The position numbers and the translations under genes were made by a program. Of a stretch of 64,000 nucleotides of DNA, positions 1 to 7,761 are shown piece by piece. Under the pieces are notes generated by a model. That model saw only the letters and a list, made by a program, of their open reading frames with translations, was not told the origin of the DNA and did no database searches. Source of the stretch: JAAXHH01 sp965248395 (lineage in GTDB: Bacteria; JAAXHH01); the NCBI GenBank assembly GCA_965248395.1, contig OZ252103.1:186001-250000 (forward strand), written 5' to 3'. The number at the start of each line of letters is the position of its first letter. Within the stretch, counting starts at the first letter, position 1.

Positions 1-119
1 TTCACGGCGCCTGAAGAATAGGCAAGCGCGCCGACGCGATGGAACAGGATTATCCTTCGCAGCGTTATTGAAGGGCCGATGCATTGGTAAGGAAGAGGCT
101 CTGCAGAAAGGACACCAGG

Positions 120-1055
120 ATGTCCGCTGACATCAAGCACCTGATCGACTGGAAGTACTGGGACGACGACGAGATCGTGGAGATGCTCGGCCTGGCCCGG
201 CGCATCAAGCACTACCGCTGGGAATACCAGGGTCACATGCAGGGCAAAACCCTCGTCATGATCTTCCAGAAGACTTCCACGCGAACGCGCGTGTCCTTTG
301 AGGCGGGCATGACCGAAATGGGGGGGCACGCCATCAACCTGGACTGGATGGCGACCAACTTCACGCTGAGCAAGGTCCGCTTCGAGACCCGGTACCTGGG
401 ACGCAACGCGGCGATCATCATGGCCCGGCTGAAGGACAACCGGGACCTGCTCGAGATGGAAAAGGCCTCGACGGTACCGGTCATCAACGGATGCTGCAAC
501 CTGTACCACCCCTGCCAGGCGCTGGCGGACATGCTGACCATCGCGGAAGACCGCCCGCAAGGCGTTCAGGGCGCGCGGTTGACCTACATCGGCGTGTACA
601 ACAACGTGGTGAACTCGCTGGTTTCCATCGCCGCGCCGCTGGGGCTGCACCTGACGCTGGTCTGTCCGATACGGGAAAAATCGAGTGTGGACGAGGAAAG
701 CAGGCAGAAGCTGATGGACAGGGGATTGCTCACGGAGACGCTGGACGCCGAGTCCGCGGTCGGAGAGGCCGACTACGTGTATACGGACACCTGGCTCGAC
801 ATGGAATTGTTCAATGATCCTGCCTACGCGGCCGAGAAAGAGAAACGCACCGAGATCATGATGCCCTACCAGATCGACGGCTCCCTGCTCGCCGGCAGCC
901 GGGCGAAAATCATGCACGACATGCCCATCCATCCCGGCTACGAGATCGCCGAGGACATGATCGAACACGAACGGTCGATCATCTACGACCAGGCAGAAAA
1001 TCGGTTGGACGCGCAGAAGGCCATCATGCTGCGGGTCCTGAACCGGTCGAAGTAG
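120..1055 (+). CDS. Ornithine-carbamoyltransferase-like protein, substrate uncertain
   Basis: A 311-residue aspartate/ornithine carbamoyltransferase-fold protein. The carbamoyl-phosphate side is canonical: STRTR at residues 53-57 and HPCQ at 130-133. The substrate side is not. The SMG motif that contacts ornithine in ArgF is replaced by DTWLDME (223-229), and the HCLP loop reads HDMP (266-269), followed by IHPGYE. The length matches the family. I start at the ATG at 120 because AGAAAGGA lies 7-14 bases upstream; an in-frame ATG at 84 adds 12 residues without a good ribosome site. The gene stands alone, with no arginine genes beside it, and ends three bases before the convergent quinoprotein gene. 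It could be a true ArgF of a divergent clade, or a carbamoyltransferase for another amine or acylated ornithine. The fold is certain; the substrate is not. Confidence 0.85.
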   Translation: MSADIKHLIDWKYWDDDEIVEMLGLARRIKHYRWEYQGHMQGKTLVMIFQKTSTRTRVSFEAGMTEMGGHAINLDWMATNFTLSKVRFETRYLGRNAAIIMARLKDNRDLLEMEKASTVPVINGCCNLYHPCQALADMLTIAEDRPQGVQGARLTYIGVYNNVVNSLVSIAAPLGLHLTLVCPIREKSSVDEESRQKLMDRGLLTETLDAESAVGEADYVYTDTWLDMELFNDPAYAAEKEKRTEIMMPYQIDGSLLAGSRAKIMHDMPIHPGYEIAEDMIEHERSIIYDQAENRLDAQKAIMLRVLNRSK

Positions 1056-1058
1056 CCA

Positions 1059-3023
1059 TCAGGGCACGCTCACCACCACCAGTTCCGCACGCTCGGACGC
1101 CCCGCCGATCGGCACAGCAATGTACTGCTTCCCGCCGGTCATGTAGGTCATTGGGTTCCCTGTCGCGTTGCCCGGCAGCGGGATCTCCGCCACGAGCTCG
1201 CCGGTATCCGGATCGAAGGCCCGCAGGAACGCCTCGTTGGTCTCGGAATCGTAGGTCATGGCGTTGCCGCGATCCGATACCTTCCGGTCCAGCACGATCC
1301 CCATCTGTGCGGCAAACAGCAGCGACTTCGTCAACAACGGAAAAGTACGGCGGTCCCACCCCAGGGGCGGCAGTTCCAGGCCTGCGAGGGCCGGGTGGTT
1401 TCGGGGTCCTTCTCCCACCGGACTCATCCACGCGTGCTCACCCGTGTTCAGATCGATGGCGGTGATGCGTCCATAAGGCGGCTTGATCACCGGGAGTCCG
1501 TCCATGATGGTGGGTCCGTAGGCGAACCGTCCCGTGTACGCGTACGGCGCGTCCTCCTCCGATTGATTCACGGTCATGATGGTCGGCAGACTGTAGGAAG
1601 GCACGTACAACATGCCCGTTTTCGGGTTCACCGCCGCGCCCGACCAGCTCGCGCCTCCCACCAGTCCGGGTACGGCGATCAGGCCTTTGGGGGTCGGCGG
1701 CGCGAATAGCGGGCCGTAGTCGTACCTGGCGATCGCGTCAAGGGCAGCCTGGCGCAATTCGGGCGTGAAATCGATGATATCGTCTTCCGTCAGCCCCTGG
1801 CGCTCGAAAGCCGCCGGTTTCGCGGGGAAGGGCTGCGTGGGCGAGGCGGACTCGCCCGGGACGGTGGAAGGCGGCGTCTCCCGCTCCTCGATCGGCCAGA
1901 CCGGCTCACCTGTTACCCGGTCGAAGACATAGGTGAAACCCTGCTTCGAAACCTGGGCCACAGCCTGGATGACGCGATCGTCGACAGTAATGTCCACCAG
2001 GTTCGGCGCGGATGGCAGGTCGTAGTCCCAGATGCCGTGATGCACCATCTGGTAGTGCCAGACCCGTTCTCCCGTTTCGGCGTTCAGGCAGACCAGGCTT
2101 TCGGCGAAAAGGTTGTTACCGAGACGGTGGCCGCCGTAGAAGTCATTGGTGGGCGTGCTGACCGGCAGATAGACGTATCCCAGCGCCTCGTCCGCGCTCA
2201 TCCAGGTCCATACGTTCGTACTGCCCGTGGTCTTCCACGACTCGTCCAACCAGGTTTCGTTGCCGTACTCGCCCTCCTGGGGTATGGTCTGAAAGACCCA
2301 CTTCTGTTCCCCCGTTCGCACGTCGAACCCACGCACGTCGCCCGGCGGCATGGCCGCGTCCGGCATCCGGTTCACGGCGAAGGAGTCCAGCACCGTCGCC
2401 CCGACCACGACCACGCCGCGGCAGATCACCGGCGGGCTTGAGACGGCATAGAGGCTTCGGTCGATGGGTCGCCGCAGTCCCTTCGTCAGGTCCACGCGGC
2501 CGTCCTCGCCGAAGCTCGGAATCGGCCTCCCCGTATCGGCATCCAAAGCGATGAGGTAGGCGTCGCCCGTGGCATACAGGATCCGCCGGTCGTTGCCTTC
2601 CTCCCAGTACGACACGCCCCGATGGACGAAACCCACGTTGGCCGGCGTGCCGCCCTCCCAAGTCTTCGGATCGTACGTCCATATGGTCCGCCCCGTGGCG
2701 GCGTCTATGGCTGCCACCTGGCTGAGGGCGGTGCTCGTGTACAGCACTCCGCCGACCATAAGCGGCGTCGCCTCGTTGACGAATACGCGCAGGGTGGAAT
2801 CCGCCTCGAGAATGGCGTTGTCGACGGAATCCCAACGCCACTCGACCTCGAGGCTTCCCACGTTATCCCGGTCGATCTGAGTGAGGGGCGAGTACTTCGT
2901 GCTGGCGTAATCGGAGCCGTACGCCCGCCATTCCACCCTGAAGGCGTCGCCGGTGCAGGATATCATCAAGCCCAGGCATAGGACAAAAAGCGCTAACCCG
3001 GTAATCGGACGTAACCTTTGCAT
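1059..3023 (-). CDS. PQQ-dependent dehydrogenase, lipoprotein (glucose dehydrogenase type)
   Basis: A 654-residue eight-bladed quinoprotein. The N-terminus has a hydrophobic stretch ending in a lipobox-like LMISC (residues 19-23), so it is probably a lipid-anchored periplasmic enzyme. The mature protein opens with WRAYGSDYASTKYSPL, the typical start of this family, and contains repeated tryptophan-docking blades (for example GRTIWTYDP and GEPVWPIEE). No CxxCH cytochrome motif and no five-helix membrane anchor are seen, so electrons must go to a separate acceptor. GGGAG lies just upstream of the ATG. No pqq biosynthesis genes are in the window. The neighbour upstream on the same strand is a sugar-acid dehydratase, which fits periplasmic aldose oxidation, but the substrate is unproven. 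A 20-bp palindrome about 95 bp upstream may control it. Confidence 0.88.
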   Translation of the reverse strand: MQRLRPITGLALFVLCLGLMISCTGDAFRVEWRAYGSDYASTKYSPLTQIDRDNVGSLEVEWRWDSVDNAILEADSTLRVFVNEATPLMVGGVLYTSTALSQVAAIDAATGRTIWTYDPKTWEGGTPANVGFVHRGVSYWEEGNDRRILYATGDAYLIALDADTGRPIPSFGEDGRVDLTKGLRRPIDRSLYAVSSPPVICRGVVVVGATVLDSFAVNRMPDAAMPPGDVRGFDVRTGEQKWVFQTIPQEGEYGNETWLDESWKTTGSTNVWTWMSADEALGYVYLPVSTPTNDFYGGHRLGNNLFAESLVCLNAETGERVWHYQMVHHGIWDYDLPSAPNLVDITVDDRVIQAVAQVSKQGFTYVFDRVTGEPVWPIEERETPPSTVPGESASPTQPFPAKPAAFERQGLTEDDIIDFTPELRQAALDAIARYDYGPLFAPPTPKGLIAVPGLVGGASWSGAAVNPKTGMLYVPSYSLPTIMTVNQSEEDAPYAYTGRFAYGPTIMDGLPVIKPPYGRITAIDLNTGEHAWMSPVGEGPRNHPALAGLELPPLGWDRRTFPLLTKSLLFAAQMGIVLDRKVSDRGNAMTYDSETNEAFLRAFDPDTGELVAEIPLPGNATGNPMTYMTGGKQYIAVPIGGASERAELVVVSVP

Positions 3024-3117
3024 GTTTTTCTCCCAAGAACAGGTTTAGTTATTCATTTACAGTAAGTTAGACGTTTATAGATAAGATTGGGTGCAACAAA
3101 GAATGTACGTGACTTAT

Positions 3118-3137
3118 AGTTGTACAATTGTACAACT
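3118..3137. promoter_or_regulatory. 20-bp perfect palindrome, candidate operator
   Basis: AGTTGTACAATTGTACAACT is a perfect dyad. It lies in the 167-bp gap between the quinoprotein and the dehydratase genes, about 95 bp upstream of the quinoprotein start. Its TTGTACAA halves resemble operators of FadR/GntR-type regulators. No regulator gene is adjacent, so the binding protein is unknown. Confidence 0.5.
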
Positions 3138-3190
3138 GGCTCATTGTGCGCCTTGTCGATATGCGCTGCCCTATGTACGTGTGTGTCCCA

Positions 3191-4330
3191 TCAAATATAC
3201 GCCGTCGATCCATCCGGACGAATGGTACAGGTCCGTTGCCAGTGCACCACCTCGCTGTCTTTCAAGGCCTCTTCGTCAACGTCTATCCCCAGACCGGGGA
3301 CATCACGCAGCGACAGGTGTCCATCCACGGGAAGGTACGGATCGATGATGCTCTGCTCCAATTCCGTTCCTACGGGAAGAACGTATTCGAGTATCTTGAA
3401 ATTCGGTGTGGCCGCGGCGAAGTGCACGTTGACGGCCGTCGCCAGGGGACCCATCGGGTTGTGCGGTGCGACACTGACGTAGTGGGCCTCTGCGATGGCG
3501 GCGATCTTGCGCATCTCCAGCAGGCCTCCGCATACGCAGACGTCGGGTTGGATGATGTCGGCCCCCTGCGCCGCCATGAGGTCCAGGAATTCGAACCGGG
3601 TGTACAGCGACTCGCCGGTGGCCAGGGGAACCTGCATCTGAGATCGCAGTCGTGACCACGCGGGAATGTGTTCGGGACGCAGTGGCTCCTCGTAGAAATA
3701 GGGATCGAAGGGCGCCAGGGCGTTGGCGAGTTGCAGGGCCCTTATCGGTTCGAATATCCTCGCGTGGGGATCGAAGGCATACTCCCATTCGTCTGGCGTT
3801 TTGCCGCGCAATTCCTCGAAAAACCGTGCGGCGGCGTCACATACCCGTCCCCAGCGCTCAGACTCCGGATCGAGGTGGTAGGGACTGGTCTTGAATGCCG
3901 TGAAACCCCACCTGTCGTGCAATTCGTGTGACTGTGCTGCCACGTCTCCCGCATTTCCGCCAACCCCGTGGTAAACCCGAACCCGGTCACGGACGGTCCC
4001 ACCCAGGAGCATGTAAACCGGCAGCCCCGCCGCCTTGCCGCTGATGTCCCACAGTGCATGGTCGACAGCCGACATGACCGCCAGGCCCGTTCCACCAGGT
4101 GGAAAACGGAACTGCTGGAACAGTTTCAGCATGATGTATTCAACGCGGCGCGGGTCTTCCCCCTTGATCATCTCGAAGATGTAGTCGGCGATAGGTTCCA
4201 CGGACCGGTCCGGTCCGACCGAATACGCCTCGCCCCAGCCGTACAGCCCTTCGTCCGTTTCCACCTTGACCAGTCCGCGGGACCGGTTGCCGAACGTGCC
4301 GGCGAATGTCTTGATGGCGGTGATTTTCAA
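3191..4330 (-). CDS. Enolase-superfamily sugar-acid dehydratase (galactonate/mannonate dehydratase-like)
   Basis: A 379-residue mandelate racemase/muconate lactonizing enzyme family member. It has the N-terminal capping domain (starting ITAIKTF) and a barrel with the metal-ligand series FDPHA, YEEP and TGES, followed by APHNPMGPLAT and KILEY. This arrangement, with a DxH motif on the second ligand strand and His in the APHNP loop, matches the galactonate/mannonate dehydratase branch, which dehydrates sugar acids to 2-keto-3-deoxy acids. The start is a TTG at 4330, chosen because GAGGAGG sits 8 bases upstream and no ATG fits. It follows the quinoprotein context: an aldose oxidised outside the cell would give an acid for this enzyme. 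The exact sugar acid cannot be read from the sequence. Confidence 0.85.
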   Translation of the reverse strand: MKITAIKTFAGTFGNRSRGLVKVETDEGLYGWGEAYSVGPDRSVEPIADYIFEMIKGEDPRRVEYIMLKLFQQFRFPPGGTGLAVMSAVDHALWDISGKAAGLPVYMLLGGTVRDRVRVYHGVGGNAGDVAAQSHELHDRWGFTAFKTSPYHLDPESERWGRVCDAAARFFEELRGKTPDEWEYAFDPHARIFEPIRALQLANALAPFDPYFYEEPLRPEHIPAWSRLRSQMQVPLATGESLYTRFEFLDLMAAQGADIIQPDVCVCGGLLEMRKIAAIAEAHYVSVAPHNPMGPLATAVNVHFAAATPNFKILEYVLPVGTELEQSIIDPYLPVDGHLSLRDVPGLGIDVDEEALKDSEVVHWQRTCTIRPDGSTAYI

Positions 4331-4681
4331 CTACGGTGCCTCCTCAAACTGTCTCCGCTATGTACAGTCTCTATAGTTGGTGTCAGTGACAAACGAAAAG
4401 TGGGATTCTAACTTAGAATTATGAAGGGAAGAACTATTGCAAGATAGACGGGCGATTTCGGTGTGTCAAGAAACCCTAACACCACCACTCTGCACTGAAA
4501 ACAAGCTGTTCCCTAAACAAGAATCAGGGTACTCAACCGTGGTTGACTTGCTCCTTCCAGTACATATCTTGAATGGGTACAAATTAGATCTAGATCCCGG
4601 AAAAACCACTCGTCATAACAATCGAAACTTGCAGTTATTACTAAATGGGATCCAGATCGCACCTATTGATTGGGGATTTGC
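4331..4681. other. AT-rich gap without a recognisable gene
   Basis: About 350 bp, clearly AT-richer than the flanks. It carries the divergent promoters of the dehydratase (leftwards) and the nuclease (rightwards). A possible 82-codon frame has no ribosome site or family resemblance, and I do not call it. The composition change starts here and runs to about 5.8 kb. Confidence 0.5.
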
Positions 4682-5731
4682 GTGAGAGTCTTCAGAATTC
4701 AATCGGATGGCAAGTTTGTCAAGTTTGCCAAGGCACTTTTCAATGCCGAGCACGACGAATCTACTTTGGAGAAATGGTTAGAAGAGAATCCGAACGGCAT
4801 TCTGGAGGATAGCAAAGTTCTGATTATTGGCCGCCAAGTACGTACTTCCTTGGGCGGATTAATCGATTTACTCGGTATAGATCGCCATGGAGACCTAGTC
4901 ACTATTGAATTGAAACGGGACAAAACACCACGTGAGACCGTAGCTCAAGCACTAGAGTATGCATCATTCGTTGAAGGGCTCGACTTTGTCGGATTGGAAG
5001 ACATTTGCCGCTCGTACATGAAAGATGAGACACTGAGTCTCGCCGAGTATCACCGGGATCACTTTAAACTCGAATCAAACGACGCAGTAGCATTTAACAA
5101 AGACCAACGAATTGTACTCGTTGGTCAACGCATTTCGCCTGAAATCAGACAGACAGCACTGTTCCTTGGCTCTAAGGGAGTTCGGGTAACCTGCGTAGAG
5201 TTCACATATTTTCAAACCGAAGATGGTGAAGATCGCTTGATGTCTCAGGAAACCGTAGTCGACAGTGAAGGTAATAAGCTCACCCCATCTTCCTCAATCT
5301 CAAAACCTGTCATCGACGCAAGTAAACTACTCAATTTCTGTGATGAGCACGGTAAAGCGGTCTTTTCCCGTTTTCTCGACTGGGCGGAAAACAAAGGCAT
5401 GGTCAATAATTGGGGTTCCAGAGGATGTTCCATTAACGTTAGAATAAATGAAACGAATGTCGGATTCCTGTGGTTGACAACAGCCGATACTCCATTGAAA
5501 CAGTACATCTACATCGGTCTAAAGGACAAACGATTCGTCGGCAAAAGCGCCGTACCCGATGAAACAATACAAGCTCTTTGGGAAAAGGGGATGTCTACTG
5601 GTCTTTTTACAGAAACGAAACAGTACCTTAGATACGAAATCACGCGGAACCTTACAGTAAACGAACAGAATTCTCTCATTAACTACTGTGAGACCGTAGC
5701 TGAAACGATTAGAAAATCTGGCCTTAGATAA
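4682..5731 (+). CDS. NucS/DUF91-like nuclease-domain protein
   Basis: About 349 residues from a GTG at 4682 with GGGGA five bases upstream; a TTG at 4670 is the alternative. Residues 50-100 read like the endonuclease NucS/DUF91 core: a GRQVRTSLGGLIDLLG strand with Asp62, then IELKRDK with Glu76 and Lys78 (the E-x-K pair), then ALEYASF. This is a restriction-endonuclease-like fold that cuts nucleic acid with a divalent metal. The C-terminal 200 residues resemble the uncharacterised tails common in DUF91 proteins and include a run of aromatic residues near the end. The gene is AT-rich against GC-rich flanks and stands alone, which suggests horizontal acquisition. It may be a defence or repair nuclease; the partner and target are unknown. 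Confidence 0.7.
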   Translation: MRVFRIQSDGKFVKFAKALFNAEHDESTLEKWLEENPNGILEDSKVLIIGRQVRTSLGGLIDLLGIDRHGDLVTIELKRDKTPRETVAQALEYASFVEGLDFVGLEDICRSYMKDETLSLAEYHRDHFKLESNDAVAFNKDQRIVLVGQRISPEIRQTALFLGSKGVRVTCVEFTYFQTEDGEDRLMSQETVVDSEGNKLTPSSSISKPVIDASKLLNFCDEHGKAVFSRFLDWAENKGMVNNWGSRGCSINVRINETNVGFLWLTTADTPLKQYIYIGLKDKRFVGKSAVPDETIQALWEKGMSTGLFTETKQYLRYEITRNLTVNEQNSLINYCETVAETIRKSGLR

Positions 5732-5842
5732 TGAATCGCTCTCTGACACAATGGGAGTAGATTAGGTTAGTAGAAGTCCTAAGCATATTGCACGCTTGGT
5801 TTTCGTTTGTTGTTTTATGGATCCTAAAATCGGCACGCGCTA

Positions 5843-6376
5843 ATGGGCTACGCGGTTGAACTGTTCTATGACCACGAGAGCGAGCTAGCCGTTCGCAAAG
5901 TCTGGGGCGGGGTAGGCGAGGCAACGGGACAATCTTCCCTGTCAGAAACCGGTGTCCGGCCCCACGTCTCGCTGGCGGTTTACGACGACGACCTCGACGC
6001 GACCGGTTTCCAAGAAAAACTGCAGGGATTTGCGGATACCACCGAGCCCTTTGAGTTCCGTCTGACCAGCGTGGGGACTTTCCCCGGTAACGAGGGGGTG
6101 GTTTACCTGGCCCCCGTGGTGACGCAGGACCTGATGGCCGTGCACCGGCGGTATCACCAGACTTTGGCGGAGTATGAACCCTACGTTCAGGCCTACTACC
6201 TGCCTGGAAACTGGGTGCCGCACTGCACTGTTGCCATCGACCTGGAAGCCTCCGAGATTCTGGAAGCAATAGCGCACTGCCGTGAGGCATTCCAGCCGGT
6301 GACGAGTCAATTCAGCGAGGTCGGCCTCGTCAAATTTCGGCCCGTACAGGAACTGAGTACCTATGAACTTGGTTAG
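5843..6376 (+). CDS. 2H phosphoesterase (2'-5' RNA ligase-like)
   Basis: A 177-residue protein with the two catalytic H-x-S/T-x motifs of the 2H superfamily: HVSL at residues 41-44 and HCTV at 127-130, the usual spacing for a pseudo-twofold LigT-like fold. Members open 2',3'-cyclic phosphates or act on 2'-5' linkages in RNA or nucleotides. There is no strong ribosome site before the ATG. It returns to GC-rich composition after the nuclease patch and is followed 53 bases later by the murA-like gene on the same strand. The specific substrate is not visible. Confidence 0.8.
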   Translation: MGYAVELFYDHESELAVRKVWGGVGEATGQSSLSETGVRPHVSLAVYDDDLDATGFQEKLQGFADTTEPFEFRLTSVGTFPGNEGVVYLAPVVTQDLMAVHRRYHQTLAEYEPYVQAYYLPGNWVPHCTVAIDLEASEILEAIAHCREAFQPVTSQFSEVGLVKFRPVQELSTYELG

Positions 6377-6429
6377 ATATACAGCCTGCCCGGTGTCACT
6401 GGTTGTTCATCACTTAGGCAAGGAAACCC

Positions 6430-7731
6430 ATGGCCAGTCTGCTCGTAGAGGGGGGCAAACCGCTGTCGGGCACGATCGTACCGTCCGGCAACAAGAACGC
6501 GGTCCTGCCTATCCTATGCGCCACCCTGTTGACCAATGAGACGGTGACGATTCGGAATGTGCCGAACATCACCGACGTACGTAAGATCGTGGTGTTTCTC
6601 GAGGCCCTGGGGTCCCGGGTCGACTGGGATCGCTCGGCGGGTACGTTGCGCATCAACAACGCCGACTTTCACGATGATACCGGCGAAGTGGCCCTGCCGG
6701 ACGGCATGCGTTCGGCGCTGCTCCTGCTTCCCGGTCTGCTCCACCGCACGCGATCCATCCGGTTTTCGAACGCCAGGGGATGCGCCTTGGGCGTGCGGGA
6801 GATCGACCCGCATGTCGAAGTACTGCGCGGACTGGGCGTACGTATCGTCTCTGAAGACCCCATCGAGTTCGAACTTAACGGACGATTCAAGGGAGACCGG
6901 ATCTGGCAGGACTACGTATCGGTGACGGGAACGGAGAACTTCATCATGGGCGCGGTCCTGGGAGAGGGGAAGTCGACCTTGATCAATGCCGCGTGCGAAC
7001 CACACGTACAGGATCTGTGCAATTTCCTCAACGGACTTGGCGCGCGAATCGAGGGCATTGGGGCGAACATCCTCCGTATCCAGGGGGTAGACCGGCTCGG
7101 TGCCGGCGAGGTGGAGATCACGCCCGACCACCACGAGATCACGACCTTCCTGGCCGTCGGCGCCATGACGGGCGGCGAGGTTCGGGTCAGACAGGCGATA
7201 CCGCACCATTTCGACCTGATCAACCGCTGCTTCAGGAAACTGGGCGTAAACATTGAATACGAAGGCGATACCGCGCTGGTGAGAGGGGACCAGTCCCATC
7301 GGATAGAGAACCCCTTCACGTCCAATATCCTGGCCAAGATCGAGGCCGCGCCCTGGCCCTACCTGCCCGCAGACCTGCTTCCCCTGATGATCCCCTTGGC
7401 GACCCGTGCGGAAGGGTCGATCATGTTCTGGAACAAGGTTTACGAAGGTGCTTTTTTCTGGATATCGGAACTGGTCAAGTTCGGTGCCCACGTGGTCATC
7501 AACGATCCCCACCGCATCATCGTCTTCGGCAACCTGCCGCTGCAGCCGGCCACGGTGGAAGCGCCCTACATCATCCGGGCGGCCGTAGCCCTGTACATGA
7601 CCGCCGCCAGCATACCGGGAACCAGCGTCATCAAGGGCGCCGAATCCATCCGCCGGGCCCATCCGAATTTCGTGGAGAACCTGCGCGCCCTCGGCGCGGT
7701 GGTGGACTGGGATGGATTGGACGAGGACTGA
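6430..7731 (+). CDS. murA: UDP-GlcNAc 1-carboxyvinyltransferase family protein (divergent MurA)
   Basis: A 433-residue EPSP-synthase-fold enzyme; MurA transfers enolpyruvate from PEP to UDP-GlcNAc, the first step of peptidoglycan synthesis, in the cytoplasm. Retained catalytic features are SGNKNAVLPIL (phosphate-binding Lys), GMRSA (Arg91 equivalent), RGCALGVRE (the PEP-reactive Cys and the following Arg), an Asp in PADLLPLM at the place of the TDMQ loop, and an Arg in IRRAHPNF aligned with IDRGYE. Many consensus blocks have drifted: MFWNKVYEG replaces the VFENRF block, and the DRGYE signature is lost. AAGGAAA precedes the ATG. It is either the housekeeping MurA of a divergent lineage or a paralogue with changed specificity; no second copy is in the window. 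Confidence 0.8.
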   Translation: MASLLVEGGKPLSGTIVPSGNKNAVLPILCATLLTNETVTIRNVPNITDVRKIVVFLEALGSRVDWDRSAGTLRINNADFHDDTGEVALPDGMRSALLLLPGLLHRTRSIRFSNARGCALGVREIDPHVEVLRGLGVRIVSEDPIEFELNGRFKGDRIWQDYVSVTGTENFIMGAVLGEGKSTLINAACEPHVQDLCNFLNGLGARIEGIGANILRIQGVDRLGAGEVEITPDHHEITTFLAVGAMTGGEVRVRQAIPHHFDLINRCFRKLGVNIEYEGDTALVRGDQSHRIENPFTSNILAKIEAAPWPYLPADLLPLMIPLATRAEGSIMFWNKVYEGAFFWISELVKFGAHVVINDPHRIIVFGNLPLQPATVEAPYIIRAAVALYMTAASIPGTSVIKGAESIRRAHPNFVENLRALGAVVDWDGLDED

Positions 7732-7761
7732 TTCCTCGCCTCGTCCGGGCACGATCTGCAC

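Noticed and set aside
1..21. Short open end FTAPEE before a TAG at 19-21
   Set aside because: Could be the last codons of a gene outside the window, but six codons are too few to support a call.
4437..4685. 82-codon frame in the AT-rich gap
   Set aside because: No ribosome site, no family resemblance, overlaps the start of the nuclease gene.
6514..7761. Long antisense frame opposite murA
   Set aside because: Low-complexity shadow of a GC-rich gene; no domain pattern.
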